A stretch of 64,000 bases of DNA from Bacteroidota bacterium (GTDB lineage: Bacteria; Bacteroidota; Ignavibacteria; SZUA-365), in assembly GCA_029907355.1 (NCBI GenBank), contig JARYLZ010000002.1:32696-96695 (forward strand), read 5' to 3'. Shown here piece by piece: positions 1 through 8,706 of this stretch; the stretch's first letter is position 1; every line of letters starts with the position of its first letter. The position numbers were made by a program, and so were the translations under genes. The notes beneath the pieces were generated by a model. The model did not search any database. It saw only the letters and a program-made list of their open reading frames with translations, and was not told where the DNA came from.

Positions 1-2
1 AA

Positions 3-692
3 CTTCGGCAAACGGTCGCACAGGATATTTCCGGCTACAGCCTGAAATTCGGCATGATGTATTCCCTCGGGTCTTATGCACGGCTCGGGCTCTCTATCCA
101 GTCGCCGAATAGCGTCACCATCAGCGAAGATTACTCGAACTCCGGCGAGAGCCGTTTCGCTAACTCCATATCGTCCTACTCAGCTCCAACCGTCAAATCG
201 GAGTACGATGTCACAACGGGGTGGGTCTTCGGTTTCGGTGTATCCGCATCCCCGCTCGCTTGGCTCAGGTTCAGCGGGGACTTGGAACTCGCAGATCCCT
301 CCCGGATCGAGATTTCGAACACGAATGTCATCGGACTCACGAACCTGAACTCCGATATCAAGAGAAAACTCCGCTCGACGAATAATTTCCGTGTAGGCGC
401 CGAGGTAAGAGTCCCGACCACCGATCTCTTCCTCCGCGGTGGGTACGGGATTTCTTTCTCGCCCTGGAAGGAAGACCCCTCGTCGTTCGACGCGAAGACC
501 ATTTCCGCGGGGGCGGGGTACCTCTTTGACGAACGCGTGATGCTCAATGCTGCATTCTGTTTGACTTCTTATTCATCGTTCCGCCTCATCTACCCCGATC
601 CCGATACGGAAAACGTCCCTGACTCTCTCCTCCGTATCGACGAGAAAATCCATCGGACAGCAGTTGTGGTCTCACTCGGGTATCGTTTCTGA
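3..692 (+). CDS. FadL/OMPP1-like outer-membrane protein, C-terminal part (5' end outside window)
   Basis: The reading frame is open from base 3, so the gene starts upstream of the window; the first internal ATG at 54 is not a credible start. The visible ~229 residues alternate polar and hydrophobic positions, as in amphipathic beta strands. Examples are GWVFGFGVSAS, FRVGAEVRV and ISAGAGYLF, and the protein ends in SLGYRF with a terminal Phe, the usual ending of a BAM-assembled barrel. Strand spacing and the repeated G-x-G-Y/F pattern fit the C-terminal half of the FadL/OMPP1 family of hydrophobic-compound transporters; this is family-level inference because the N-terminal hatch is missing. 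A strong hairpin terminator follows 18 bases after the stop, so this gene ends a transcription unit. Sure of a barrel, less sure of the substrate class. Confidence 0.75.
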   Translation, partial: LRQTVAQDISGYSLKFGMMYSLGSYARLGLSIQSPNSVTISEDYSNSGESRFANSISSYSAPTVKSEYDVTTGWVFGFGVSASPLAWLRFSGDLELADPSRIEISNTNVIGLTNLNSDIKRKLRSTNNFRVGAEVRVPTTDLFLRGGYGISFSPWKEDPSSFDAKTISAGAGYLFDERVMLNAAFCLTSYSSFRLIYPDPDTENVPDSLLRIDEKIHRTAVVVSLGYRF

Positions 693-709
693 CCCATTTT
701 CAAATGGAG

Positions 710-741
710 AAAAAACGCCGGCTTTCCGCCGGCGTTTTTTT
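710..741 (+). terminator. Rho-independent terminator after the FadL-like gene
   Basis: A 13-bp perfect stem (AAAAAACGCCGGC pairing with GCCGGCGTTTTTT) around a five-base loop TTTCC, ending in a run of seven T. It lies 18 bases after the stop at 692. The A-tract on the left makes it potentially active in both directions. Confidence 0.9.
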
Positions 742-832
742 CGAAACCGAGAGAATATTGTATCGATACCGTATCCTGTATGGACGTTTATCCGGCCGTT
801 TCTTATTCGGGTGATTGATGAATGGAGGGAAG

Positions 833-898
833 ATGAAGGATGAGAACAAGAAGGAATTTTTGAACATCAAATATTTCCAATATATTTCCCGCTTATGA
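833..898 (+). CDS. Possible 21-residue mini-ORF
   Basis: An ATG at 833 follows a GGAGGG sequence with good spacing and opens a 21-codon frame ending in TGA at 896-898, about 45 bases before the PpiD-like gene. The peptide is charged at the start (MKDENKKEF) and aromatic later. There is no recognisable family. It could be a leader peptide, a small protein or chance; only the ribosome-binding site argues for it. Confidence 0.2.
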   Translation: MKDENKKEFLNIKYFQYISRL

Positions 899-941
899 TG
901 GACATTTTCAGAATTGAAAGATATTACGGAGTAAGAATCCT

Positions 942-3044
942 ATGGGTATGATGACGAAAATGCGCGACAACGCGCACGTGTTCATCATCGCTTTCGCCGT
1001 TGTTTTCATCGCATTCTGGGTTGTGAGCGATATTGATGTCCGGTCCGTTTTTCAAAGTTCCGCCGCAGAAATCGGGAAGATCGACGGGCGTTCGATTTCC
1101 TACCAAGAGTTCCAGCAAGTAGTCGACAATGTCGCGGAAGAGCGCCGAAAGGAGAACCAAGGGCGTGATCTCGACGAGAATGCCATTGCAGGTATACGCG
1201 AACAGGTGTGGAACGATTTCGTCACCCAGGCGGTTATCATGAAAGCGGCGAAACAATTCGGTATCGATGTCAGCGACGCGGAAGTACTCGCATGGGTGAC
1301 GAGCGAGGCCCCGCCGGAAATTCTCGCACGTCATTTCCGCGATTCGACAGGCCAGTTCAACCGCGATCAATACGAACAGTTCCTTCGGAATCCCGGTGCC
1401 GAAAACATCCCCGCACTCGTCCAGATCGAGAAACAGCTCAAGGACGAAATGATCCGCCAGAAGCTTACCAGTATCCTGACATCATCGATCATCGTGAGCG
1501 AAGAGGAGCTCCGGTCGAAGTTCATGGATCAAAGTGTACAGCTGGCGGCGAAATACATTCTTTTCGAGCCGCGTATTTTCGCTGCTTCGGATACCTCCGC
1601 CCCGACGGAAGAGGAGTACGCCTCATACTACAAAAAGAACAAGAAGCAATTTAAAACGAAGGAAATGCGGAAGCTGAAGTTCGTTCTCTTCCGAGAAGTA
1701 CCTTCCGCGGAGGATTCTGCGGCCTTGCGGAATGAACTCGTCGCTCTTGCAGAAGAGGCACGAGCCGGGAAGGATTTCCTCGAGCTCGTGAAAAAGAACT
1801 CGGAACAGCAGTACCAAGACACGTGGCTGAACCGCCAGATGATGACCCCCGACCTCGTCAAGCAGATATTCGGTCAACCGGTCGGAAGCATTATCGGACC
1901 AGTGAAAAACGAAATCGGGTATTCCCTCTACAAGATCATGGACCAACGCCAGGGAGCGGAAACCCTCATCGAAGCTTCGCATATTCTCTTCCGCACCGAT
2001 GAAGGGCAAAACGACGCCGAACAGAAAAGGAAAGCGCTGGCTGCTCTGGCTCAGGCTCGGGCAGGGTCGGATTTCGGCGAGCTGGCCGCCCGCCTCTCGG
2101 AGGAACCCGGTTCCGCCGAGCGAAAGGGATACCTCGGTTGGTTCGGGAAAGGTCGCATGGTGAAGGAATTCGAGGAAGCCGCGATGAACGCCAAGGTCGG
2201 TGAAATCGTCGGACCCGTAAAAACAAATTTCGGATACCACATCATCAAAGTCACCGGCAAATCCGCCCTCGAACTGAAACTCGCGGAGATTCGGATGACA
2301 TTGAAAGCCAGTTCGAAAACACTCAACGCAATCCGTGAAGATGCAGAGTCTTTCCGTTATTTCGCCGGGGAAACCAGTTTCGAACAGGAAGCAGCGAAGA
2401 GGAAACTCGAGATTCAGGAAACCCCGGAGTTCTCTATCCAGTACGGGTCTTCATACATCCCCAATATCGGAACGAACCCGGCGTTGTTGAAATTCACGTT
2501 CGAAAATTCCGTCGGGACAATGAGCGATGTCTACCGCGGGGTGAATGGGTACGTGGTCGCTGTCGTGTCGGAGATCATTCCAGAGGGCTATAAACCGCTC
2601 GAATCCGTTAAGGAACAGATCAAACCACAGGTTGTGTACGAGAGACAGATGCAGAAAACGCTCACTATTGCCAGGAGAGCGGCCAAACCCGGCGCGACCC
2701 TAGAGCAGATCGCTGCGAGCAACCCGGCACTCCGCGTGGAATTCACCGATATGTTCACCCCCCAAGCGGGCGCCAAAAACATCGGGCGCGACGACGCATT
2801 CATCGGGAAAATTCTCGCACTCCCCCAGGGGAAACGCTCGGAACCGTTCCGAGGTCTGCGCGGCGTTTACGTCATCGAGGTCGTCAACAAGTCCCCTTTC
2901 GACGAGACGGCTTACAAGGTGAAGAAGGACCAGCTTCGCCAGGAAATCATCCAGCAGCTCCAGAACGAGTTCATCCAGACCTGGCTCGAGGAAATGCGCG
3001 AACGAATCGATGTCGTGGATAACCGCGATCGCTGGTTCCGCTGA
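942..3044 (+). CDS. ppiD: PpiD/SurA-like membrane-anchored peptidyl-prolyl isomerase/chaperone
   Basis: A 700-residue protein with one N-terminal membrane anchor (about residues 11-29, HVFIIAFAVVFIAFWVV) and the rest predicted periplasmic, the architecture of PpiD. Residues ~40-200 form the SurA_N-like chaperone domain. Two parvulin-like modules follow. The first (~245-340) lacks the usual A-S-H-I-L opening and looks degenerate. The second (~345-445) is canonical, with ASHILFRT, GYLGWFGKGRMVKEFE and FGYHIIKVT. PpiD-family proteins help newly exported proteins leave the Sec translocon and fold before outer-membrane insertion, which fits the barrel genes on both sides. The ATG at 942 follows a GGAG at 928-931; the next in-frame ATGs are at 948 and 951. 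Family call firm; whether the second domain is enzymatically active cannot be told here. Confidence 0.88.
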   Translation: MGMMTKMRDNAHVFIIAFAVVFIAFWVVSDIDVRSVFQSSAAEIGKIDGRSISYQEFQQVVDNVAEERRKENQGRDLDENAIAGIREQVWNDFVTQAVIMKAAKQFGIDVSDAEVLAWVTSEAPPEILARHFRDSTGQFNRDQYEQFLRNPGAENIPALVQIEKQLKDEMIRQKLTSILTSSIIVSEEELRSKFMDQSVQLAAKYILFEPRIFAASDTSAPTEEEYASYYKKNKKQFKTKEMRKLKFVLFREVPSAEDSAALRNELVALAEEARAGKDFLELVKKNSEQQYQDTWLNRQMMTPDLVKQIFGQPVGSIIGPVKNEIGYSLYKIMDQRQGAETLIEASHILFRTDEGQNDAEQKRKALAALAQARAGSDFGELAARLSEEPGSAERKGYLGWFGKGRMVKEFEEAAMNAKVGEIVGPVKTNFGYHIIKVTGKSALELKLAEIRMTLKASSKTLNAIREDAESFRYFAGETSFEQEAAKRKLEIQETPEFSIQYGSSYIPNIGTNPALLKFTFENSVGTMSDVYRGVNGYVVAVVSEIIPEGYKPLESVKEQIKPQVVYERQMQKTLTIARRAAKPGATLEQIAASNPALRVEFTDMFTPQAGAKNIGRDDAFIGKILALPQGKRSEPFRGLRGVYVIEVVNKSPFDETAYKVKKDQLRQEIIQQLQNEFIQTWLEEMRERIDVVDNRDRWFR

Positions 3045-3084
3045 ACCATACCCCCGGTCGTTTCATGCCTTCTACACAACCGGC

Positions 3085-3786
3085 ATGAGACGGGCCATTC
3101 GGTATGTCCATTCTCTCATCCTGCTTTTCGCCGTTCTCTTTCCTATCCGTCTCGACGCACAAGAGCCGCCGTTCTCTATCAAGCCGTTCATCAGCATCGT
3201 CTCCTCGGCGAAGATTTACACATCCCCCTTTTCGCTCGACATCGAGGAGAGGAATACGACAATCGATCTCGATGCGTTCGCAACGTACGGGGCGGCGCTC
3301 TCGTGGGCTTTCTCCGGCGAAAGCAGGTTGGAGATCAGCGCAGAATACCTCGAGACCGCGATGTCACGCTATGACAACAACAAGACGGAAATTCGCGATG
3401 GATTTCGAGCTGCGGCCCTCGAGATTTGCCCACAGTTCATTCTCCCATTCTCAAGCCGCCGGTTTCGCTTGTGCATCGGCGGCGGTGCAGGCATATATAT
3501 CGCGGTTCGCCGTTCTTCCATCGCGGGGATCCAAGCAAAAGCGGATCGGTCCCACCCGTCTATGGGGATACTCGTCTCCTTCGGTGCGGAGTACGTCCTA
3601 TCCCGGCATCTGGCCGTTAACGGGGAGGTACGCTACCGTGACCCTCAGATCGACACGAGGAACGCCTTCCCTCAATCGAACGTTCTCTCGAACGGCATCC
3701 TCTACCCCTTGGAACAGAGGCCCTTCGACGCACGGGTCAATATCGATGGGACAGTATACCGGCTGGCTATCGCGTATCGATTCTGA
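3085..3786 (+). CDS. Small outer-membrane beta-barrel protein
   Basis: Start chosen at ATG 3085, because it opens directly into a signal peptide (two Arg, then LILLFAVLFPIRLDA before QEPPF); the longer frame from 3010 overlaps the PpiD-like stop. The mature ~210 residues show amphipathic strands (AALSWAFSGESRLEISAEY, FRLCIGGGAGIYIAV, HLAVNGEVRYRD), and the chain ends in YRLAIAYRF, a C-terminal Phe barrel signal. The size fits an 8-stranded OmpW/OprF-N type barrel. No precise family recognised. It lies 40 bases after the PpiD-like gene and probably shares its transcript. It converges on argS with only two bases between the stops. Confidence 0.7.
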   Translation: MRRAIRYVHSLILLFAVLFPIRLDAQEPPFSIKPFISIVSSAKIYTSPFSLDIEERNTTIDLDAFATYGAALSWAFSGESRLEISAEYLETAMSRYDNNKTEIRDGFRAAALEICPQFILPFSSRRFRLCIGGGAGIYIAVRRSSIAGIQAKADRSHPSMGILVSFGAEYVLSRHLAVNGEVRYRDPQIDTRNAFPQSNVLSNGILYPLEQRPFDARVNIDGTVYRLAIAYRF

Positions 3787-3788
3787 CC

Positions 3789-5420
3789 TTACATCCTCTC
3801 GGGGGCGTTGATCCCCAACAACCGGAGACCGTTGGCGAGGACCTGTTTCGTCGCCAGGCAAAGCGCCAGCCGCGCGTGCGAAAGTCTTTTGTCATCCGTG
3901 ACGACGCGACATTCGTGATAGAACTTATGGAACTGCGCCGCGAGTGCCTGGAGGTAGGTGCACAGGTGGTGGACCTCGTACGAGTCGGCACAGAAGAGAA
4001 CCGTCTCCGGAAACTCCAAGATCGTCTTCATAAGCGCGATCTCTTCCGGGCGCCGGAGCAGTGAAACATCGGGTGCGGCCTCGAGAGACATGCCCTCCGA
4101 CTGGGCGAAACGCAGGATGCTCGCAATACGGGCGTGGGCATACTGCAGGTAGTAGACGGGGTTGTTCTCGCTCTGTTCACGAGCAAGCCTGATATCGAAC
4201 TCGAGGTGCGAGTTCGCACTCCGCATGATGAAAAAATACCGTACGGCGTCTGCGCCGACGTCCCGGATCAGATCGTCAAGGTAGTAGACGTTCCCTGCAC
4301 GCTTGCTCATTCTAACGGCTTCCCCGCCGTCGACGAAACTTACCATCTGATGAATGATCACATCGATACGATCGGCGGGGAGACCGAGGGCAGAAACGCC
4401 CGCAATCACATCGGGGAATGTTGCGATATGATCCGCTCCGAAAATATCGATGATCTTGTCGTACCCGCGGAGGATCTTCTTGCGATGGTAGGCGATGTCG
4501 GGAAGTCGATACGTCGGTTCGCCTGTCGCCTTCACCAAGACACGGTCCTTGTCCGCCCCGAATGCCGTCGCGCGAAACCATACGGCGCCGTCCTTGTCGT
4601 ACGCAAGACCGCGTTCACGGAATTCACGGATGACCTCCTCGATGCTTCCATCCTTGTAAAGACTATCTTCGTTGAAGAACACGTCATGATGGACGCCGAG
4701 CGCATCGAGGGTCCGCTTGATGGACGCGAAACACCACTGTTCGCCCCGAAGACGGAAGAAATCGATGGCCGCGTCTTTCTTCGCGTTGCCGAACTCCTTG
4801 AAGATTTCTTCCGCGATCTCGCCGATGTATCCCCCGACATACTGAATTTCAGACTCTTCGATCCGAAAGCCAATCTTCTCCAGATATCGCGCACGGACGG
4901 AGAGCCCGAGAGCGGTCATTTGGTTGCCGGCATTATTGAAGTAGTACTCCCGCGTCACATCCCAGCCGGTCCACTCAAGCATGGCGCTAAGCGTTGCACC
5001 GAGGCAGACCTGTCTCCCGTGACCTGCGTGAAGAGGACCGGTCGGGTTGGCGCTGACCCACTCTACATTTACCCGTTTTCCCTTATGAACATCGGTTCTC
5101 CCGAAGTGCTCCCCTTCATCCAGCACGGCGAGAAGCGTGCGACCGAGATACGCATGGGAATACCGGAAATTGATGAAACCCGGACCGGCCACTTCGTACC
5201 CGGCAATGTAATCTTCCCCAACTTCGAGCGCGGCAACGATCGCTTCCGCAATCTTTCGCGGCGCCATCCTTGCCCTCCGAGAGAGAAGAAGGGCGATCGT
5301 CGTTGAGAGATCCCCATGTTCTGGAGATCTCGGTTTTTCGAAAGGCACGGGACCGTCGGCAGGGGGTAAACCGGCTTTCGCGATGGCCGCGGATATTCTT
5401 TCGGAAAGGTAATTTTTCAT
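3789..5420 (-). CDS. argS: Arginyl-tRNA synthetase
   Basis: Class I aminoacyl-tRNA synthetase of 543 residues that charges tRNA-Arg. The N-terminal ArgS-specific Add-1 domain (~1-100) is followed by the HIGH signature as HAGH at 131-134, in the context SANPTGPLHAGHG typical of ArgS. The KMSKS loop is present as MSKR (371-374), the degenerate form usual in this enzyme. The C-terminal anticodon-binding DALR domain carries YLQYAHARI. Start chosen at ATG 5420, not the upstream frame from 5489, because it overlaps the stop of rsfS as ATGA (5417-5420), the classical translational-coupling arrangement, and gives the normal N-terminus MKNYLSE. The gene is last in the minus-strand group LytR_C-rsfS-argS. 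Confidence 0.97.
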   Translation of the reverse strand: MKNYLSERISAAIAKAGLPPADGPVPFEKPRSPEHGDLSTTIALLLSRRARMAPRKIAEAIVAALEVGEDYIAGYEVAGPGFINFRYSHAYLGRTLLAVLDEGEHFGRTDVHKGKRVNVEWVSANPTGPLHAGHGRQVCLGATLSAMLEWTGWDVTREYYFNNAGNQMTALGLSVRARYLEKIGFRIEESEIQYVGGYIGEIAEEIFKEFGNAKKDAAIDFFRLRGEQWCFASIKRTLDALGVHHDVFFNEDSLYKDGSIEEVIREFRERGLAYDKDGAVWFRATAFGADKDRVLVKATGEPTYRLPDIAYHRKKILRGYDKIIDIFGADHIATFPDVIAGVSALGLPADRIDVIIHQMVSFVDGGEAVRMSKRAGNVYYLDDLIRDVGADAVRYFFIMRSANSHLEFDIRLAREQSENNPVYYLQYAHARIASILRFAQSEGMSLEAAPDVSLLRRPEEIALMKTILEFPETVLFCADSYEVHHLCTYLQALAAQFHKFYHECRVVTDDKRLSHARLALCLATKQVLANGLRLLGINAPERM

Positions 5421-5797
5421 GTGGGTGAGCCCTTGTCCGCCGTAGGGGGTGGACTTTCCTCTATATATTCGACAGGGGCATCTCCCCATAGTTTCTCGAG
5501 GTTATAATAGCTCCGGACGCGTGGCTGAAAAACATGGCACACTACATCGACGAAATCCAACAGAACCCATTGTAGACCTCCGTACCCTTCCGTTTTCCAC
5601 ACATGTACACCCCGCTCCCGCATTCCTTCATCGATGGCATCTGCGATCGCCTTTACCTGCACGTCCGTTTCCCCCGTGCAGATCACGAAATAGTCCGTCA
5701 CGTCGGACAAGTTCCGTAAATCGAGAATGATAACTTCCCCTGCCCTTTTCACGAGAGCGCATTCCGCAATCGCTCGAGCTGTTTCTCGTGATGTCAA
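5417..5797 (-). CDS. rsfS: Ribosomal silencing factor RsfS (Iojap family)
   Basis: A 126-residue Iojap/RsfS protein. The family binds ribosomal protein uL14 and blocks 50S-30S joining when nutrients are scarce. Diagnostic segments are VTDYFVICTGET, the V-K-A-I-A-D-A-I helix and WVLLDFVDVVCHVF. The frame has no suitable ATG; the start is a TTG at 5797 preceded by an AGAGGGG ribosome-binding site about ten bases upstream. It begins 17 bases after the LytR_C gene and overlaps argS by four bases. The acidic, proline-rich C-terminal tail (EYIEESPPP) is lineage-variable. Confidence 0.93.
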   Translation of the reverse strand: MTSRETARAIAECALVKRAGEVIILDLRNLSDVTDYFVICTGETDVQVKAIADAIDEGMRERGVHVWKTEGYGGLQWVLLDFVDVVCHVFQPRVRSYYNLEKLWGDAPVEYIEESPPPTADKGSPT

Positions 5798-5814
5798 ATC
5801 CGTTCTTCCCCTCT

Positions 5815-6285
5815 TTATTGGTACGGTTTCAGTTGCTGGTAATCTCGGCCGATCACAACCGAGACGTGAAGGTAATAATCAGGATTTATTTGAGACACGA
5901 TGTTTTTCTCGTCTATTCCAAGCGCCCGTGCGACCTTCAACGCCGCGGAACGGTCTCCCACCCGATCGATGACGAGGGATTCTACGACATCGAAGGAGGT
6001 GTAGTTCCCTGCTTGAACCACATCAAACCTACGGCGTCGGAGAAATTCGGTAAAAACCTGTGCAACTCCGCTAACACCGCATCCGTTCAACACCTCAAGC
6101 TGAATTACCGTGCCGAGCGGCGTGTCAGCCTTCCTTTCCGTCGTGTACTCGACAGGACGCTCGACTATAGTCGTATTCACGAAGGAGTAAAGGAGGAAAA
6201 TGACAACCGCCGCCAACACGACGATCATTACGTTTAAAAGCAACGTGGCAGGGTGAAGCTTCTTCTCCCTCGTATTCCCCGTCAT
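5815..6285 (-). CDS. LytR C-terminal domain (LytR_C) membrane protein
   Basis: A 156-residue protein with a short cytoplasmic basic start, one membrane helix (~13-35, LLLNVMIVVLAAVVIFLLYS) and a periplasmic LytR_C domain (PF13399-like) of about 95 residues. The domain opens with VIQLEVLNGCGVSGVA and continues with FDVVQAGNY and ALGIDEKNIVSQ. In many bacteria this domain occurs alone or fused to LytR-CpsA-Psr enzymes and is linked to the cell wall; its exact role is not known. It is 17 bases upstream of rsfS and is presumably co-transcribed with it. The start at ATG 6285 is well defined. Confidence 0.8.
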   Translation of the reverse strand: MTGNTREKKLHPATLLLNVMIVVLAAVVIFLLYSFVNTTIVERPVEYTTERKADTPLGTVIQLEVLNGCGVSGVAQVFTEFLRRRRFDVVQAGNYTSFDVVESLVIDRVGDRSAALKVARALGIDEKNIVSQINPDYYLHVSVVIGRDYQQLKPYQ

Positions 6286-6361
6286 GACCCCGGCTCTCTC
6301 CCCGATATGGAACCGTCAGATTGTCCTATCGTCTCGTTCCGAGGACAAGAAGGGCGCAATT

Positions 6362-6865
6362 TCATGGGTCAACCCATTCATCTCCCCACAGACCGCCAGA
6401 AAGCCCCCCATATCGTCCTATTCCCCAACCGGGATACTTTCGAAATTGGATGGAAATGCCGAATTGCTTTGACGGTCGATACTCGAGCTCGGCGCGCCGG
6501 ATAAAAAGACCTCCTATGTCGCGGTTTAACAACGACGCAAAGGTCCCAAAAGGCGAGTAGAGAAGAGAGATGTCCGTCCTCAGGGTGAGAGGCTCGGAAA
6601 GCTTGTACCGGATGCTATTGGTATACATCGAAAGACCGATACTCGACGTGCCGAAATGACCGTACGAGAGAGAAAGACTATGGGACATTTCGAAACGCGA
6701 GGGGTCAAATAAAGTCTCAAGAAGTCCTTTACTATCTGAGGGAGGCAATACCGGCGTAAATCGATCTCTACCGGTGATTCGGAATTGAGCCAAGAGTGTT
6801 CCGCTCAGAAACAGAATCGCGGCACAGAATGGTAAGACTATTTGGGGTATGAAACACTTTTTCAT
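6362..6865 (-). CDS. Exported hypothetical protein
   Basis: A 167-residue protein with a clear signal peptide (MKKCFIPQIVLPFCAAILFL then SGTLLAQ). The mature part begins with F-R-I-T-G-R-D-R and is rich in Ser, Tyr and Gly, with strand-like stretches (HSLSLSYGHFG, IGLSMYTNSIRY) suggesting a surface or outer-membrane protein. It does not end in an aromatic barrel signal. No named family recognised. It is the first gene of the minus-strand group running away from the putative origin, 76 bases upstream of the LytR_C gene. Confidence 0.6.
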   Translation of the reverse strand: MKKCFIPQIVLPFCAAILFLSGTLLAQFRITGRDRFTPVLPPSDSKGLLETLFDPSRFEMSHSLSLSYGHFGTSSIGLSMYTNSIRYKLSEPLTLRTDISLLYSPFGTFASLLNRDIGGLFIRRAELEYRPSKQFGISIQFRKYPGWGIGRYGGLSGGLWGDEWVDP

Positions 6866-7290
6866 AAAATTAATAGCTAAGATAAAAGCTTAGGTAATTA
6901 CTTTGGAAAAAACAAGATCACCTCAAGAAAGACCCCTTAAAAAGACTCAAAAAACAAAAGAAAAAATGTTTTATTCATAAACCATTAAAGCCACAATACT
7001 TCGAAAAAGTCAAGCGTTCTCTCTTACCTTCGTACCGTTGAAATTAACCTTTCGGGACTCTATACTGCAACCGGTCTTTCCGACCCCGGGCATGTGAATA
7101 AATTGTTGATAACACCGGCTCCTTGGTGAGCCTGATTCACCGGGGCAATAAAAAATGCAAGGGAAAGCTATCCCATCTGTGTCAGAAGGGAGTTATGGTT
7201 TTGTTTTTGTTTGGTTTACAAAAACACGAGTTGTTTGAAACGAGGAAAGTCTTTCATATCGTTTACTCATTCTCATAAACTTGTCCTTTC
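6866..7290. other. Putative replication origin (oriC) upstream of dnaA
   Basis: A 425-base gene-free stretch between divergent gene groups. Its left half (about 6866-7010) is strongly AT-rich with A- and T-runs, as expected of a DNA-unwinding element, and has a small dyad CTAAG/CTTAG at 6877-6893. Its right half carries a consensus DnaA box (TTATTCACA on the minus strand, 7093-7101) two bases from a one-mismatch box (TTATCAACA, 7104-7112). A further near-box (TTATTCATA) lies at 6971-6979 and one (minus ATATCCACA) at 7296-7304 inside the first codons of dnaA. Gene direction switches from minus to plus here. The boxes and AT-richness are read directly; origin function is inference. Confidence 0.6.
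7093..7112 (-). promoter_or_regulatory. Pair of DnaA boxes
   Basis: TTATTCACA, a perfect match to TTATNCACA, read on the minus strand at 7093-7101. Two bases away, TTATCAACA at 7104-7112 has one mismatch. The orientation is the same and the sites lie ~180 bases before dnaA. They could serve origin firing, dnaA autoregulation, or both. Confidence 0.6.
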
Positions 7291-8706
7291 ATGCCTGTGG
7301 ATATCTTACAAACAAAAGAAAAAATGGATATTGCGGAATGTGTTCGGACGCCGGAGGCTGTCTGGAAGAACTGTTTGGAGATTATTCGCCCGAAAATCAA
7401 ACCCCTTTCCTTCCGCACGTGGTTCGAGCCGCTCCTACCGAAGGCACTTGATGGTCCGCTCCTCACACTCGAAGTCCCCAGCACATACTTTTACGAATGG
7501 TTGGAGGAACACTATTTCGAACTACTCCAATCTACCATCCGGTCGGTACTTGGCGATCAAGCAAAGCTTCAATATGCCGTCAAGGTACCGGTCGATGTAC
7601 CTAAGGATGAGGATATCCTCGTGAGGGAACGCGGGAATCCGGTGAATCTCAGCGGGAAGCAGAAACCTTCTTTCGAGCATAACCTCAATCCCAAGTTTAC
7701 ATTTGAAAATTTCATTCGGGGTGATGGGAACCAATTTGCCCGTGCTGCCGCACTGAACGTAGCCCGTAACCCTGGTGGAACCGCTTTCAATCCTCTGGTG
7801 CTGTACGGTGGCGTCGGTCTGGGGAAGACTCATCTCATTCAAGCCATAGGAAATGCCATTCTCTCCACGAATGGGTCGAAACGCGTTTGTTATGTCTCTA
7901 GCGAGAAGTTCACAACAGATTTCGTCGAGTCTATCGAGAAGAATAAAACAACGGATTTTGCGAACTACTATCGCAGTATGGATGTCCTAATTGTAGATGA
8001 CATCCAGTTCTTTTCCGGAAAAGAACGCACGCAGGATACATTCTTCCACACTTTCAACACGCTCTATCAGTTGAAGAAACAGATCGTTCTCTCCTCCGAC
8101 AGAGCTCCCAAGGAACTCGTGGGTCTTGATGAAAGACTTATTTCTCGATTTCAATCCGGCTTGACTGTTGACATTCAGCCACCCGATCTTGAGACACGTA
8201 TTGCGATTCTTCTGAAGAAAGCGGAAGACGATAATATTCTTCTCCCTCAAGATGTCGTCGAGTTCATAGCGAGCAATGTGAAATCCAACATTCGTGAACT
8301 CGAAGGGTGTTACATAGGGCTCATCGCCAGACACACACTCGAGCAAAAACCAATCGATATTCAGCTTGCGGAAACGGTTCTCAGGACCATCGTCTCGTCC
8401 GACCGAAAAGAGATTACCGTTGCACAAATCCAGAAAATCGTTTCCGAACATTTCAAGATTCCAGAAAACTCTCTCCGCGCGAAGACACGCAAACAGGAAA
8501 TCGTTCTGCCCAGGCAGATCGCCATGTATCTCTCGAAATCGTTCACGCATGCGTCACTAAAAACAATCGGTCTCCATTTCGGAGGCCGTGATCATAGTAC
8601 CATCATTCATGCATGCAAAACGATCGACGAGCTGATTCAAGAAGATGAAACCATCCGTTCACATGTGGAGAGCCTCTCGAGAAAAATATCTTACTTATCC
8701 ACATGA
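7291..8706 (+). CDS. dnaA: Chromosomal replication initiator protein DnaA
   Basis: A 471-residue AAA+ initiator that binds DnaA boxes, melts oriC and loads DnaB. Domain I (~20-90) has the LSFRTWFEPL helix. The AAA+ core carries Walker A GGVGLGKTHL near residue 172 and Walker B VLIVDDIQFF near 233. Domain IV contains the DnaA signature with GGRDHSTIIHACK near 432. Starts at ATG 7291 and ATG 7324 are both possible; neither has a strong ribosome-binding site, and the shorter form (MDIAEC...) matches the usual family length better. The last codons and stop overlap a perfect DnaA box. No dnaN follows; murI is next. Confidence 0.97.
   Translation: MPVDILQTKEKMDIAECVRTPEAVWKNCLEIIRPKIKPLSFRTWFEPLLPKALDGPLLTLEVPSTYFYEWLEEHYFELLQSTIRSVLGDQAKLQYAVKVPVDVPKDEDILVRERGNPVNLSGKQKPSFEHNLNPKFTFENFIRGDGNQFARAAALNVARNPGGTAFNPLVLYGGVGLGKTHLIQAIGNAILSTNGSKRVCYVSSEKFTTDFVESIEKNKTTDFANYYRSMDVLIVDDIQFFSGKERTQDTFFHTFNTLYQLKKQIVLSSDRAPKELVGLDERLISRFQSGLTVDIQPPDLETRIAILLKKAEDDNILLPQDVVEFIASNVKSNIRELEGCYIGLIARHTLEQKPIDIQLAETVLRTIVSSDRKEITVAQIQKIVSEHFKIPENSLRAKTRKQEIVLPRQIAMYLSKSFTHASLKTIGLHFGGRDHSTIIHACKTIDELIQEDETIRSHVESLSRKISYLST
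8695..8703 (+). promoter_or_regulatory. Consensus DnaA box at the 3' end of dnaA
   Basis: TTATCCACA, the perfect R1-type DnaA box, formed by the last codons of dnaA just before the TGA at 8704-8706. With weaker copies in the following spacer (minus ATATTCACA at 8721-8729; TTTTTCACA at 8917-8925), it hints that origin elements lie on both sides of dnaA. Confidence 0.55.

Noticed and set aside
4134..5306. 390-codon plus-strand frame
   Set aside because: Antisense of argS; codon-periodic shadow in a GC-rich gene.
7239..7248. GAGGAAAGTC motif, reminiscent of RNase P RNA
   Set aside because: The rest of the conserved RNase P RNA sequence (CGGGC after it, the P4 elements) is absent.
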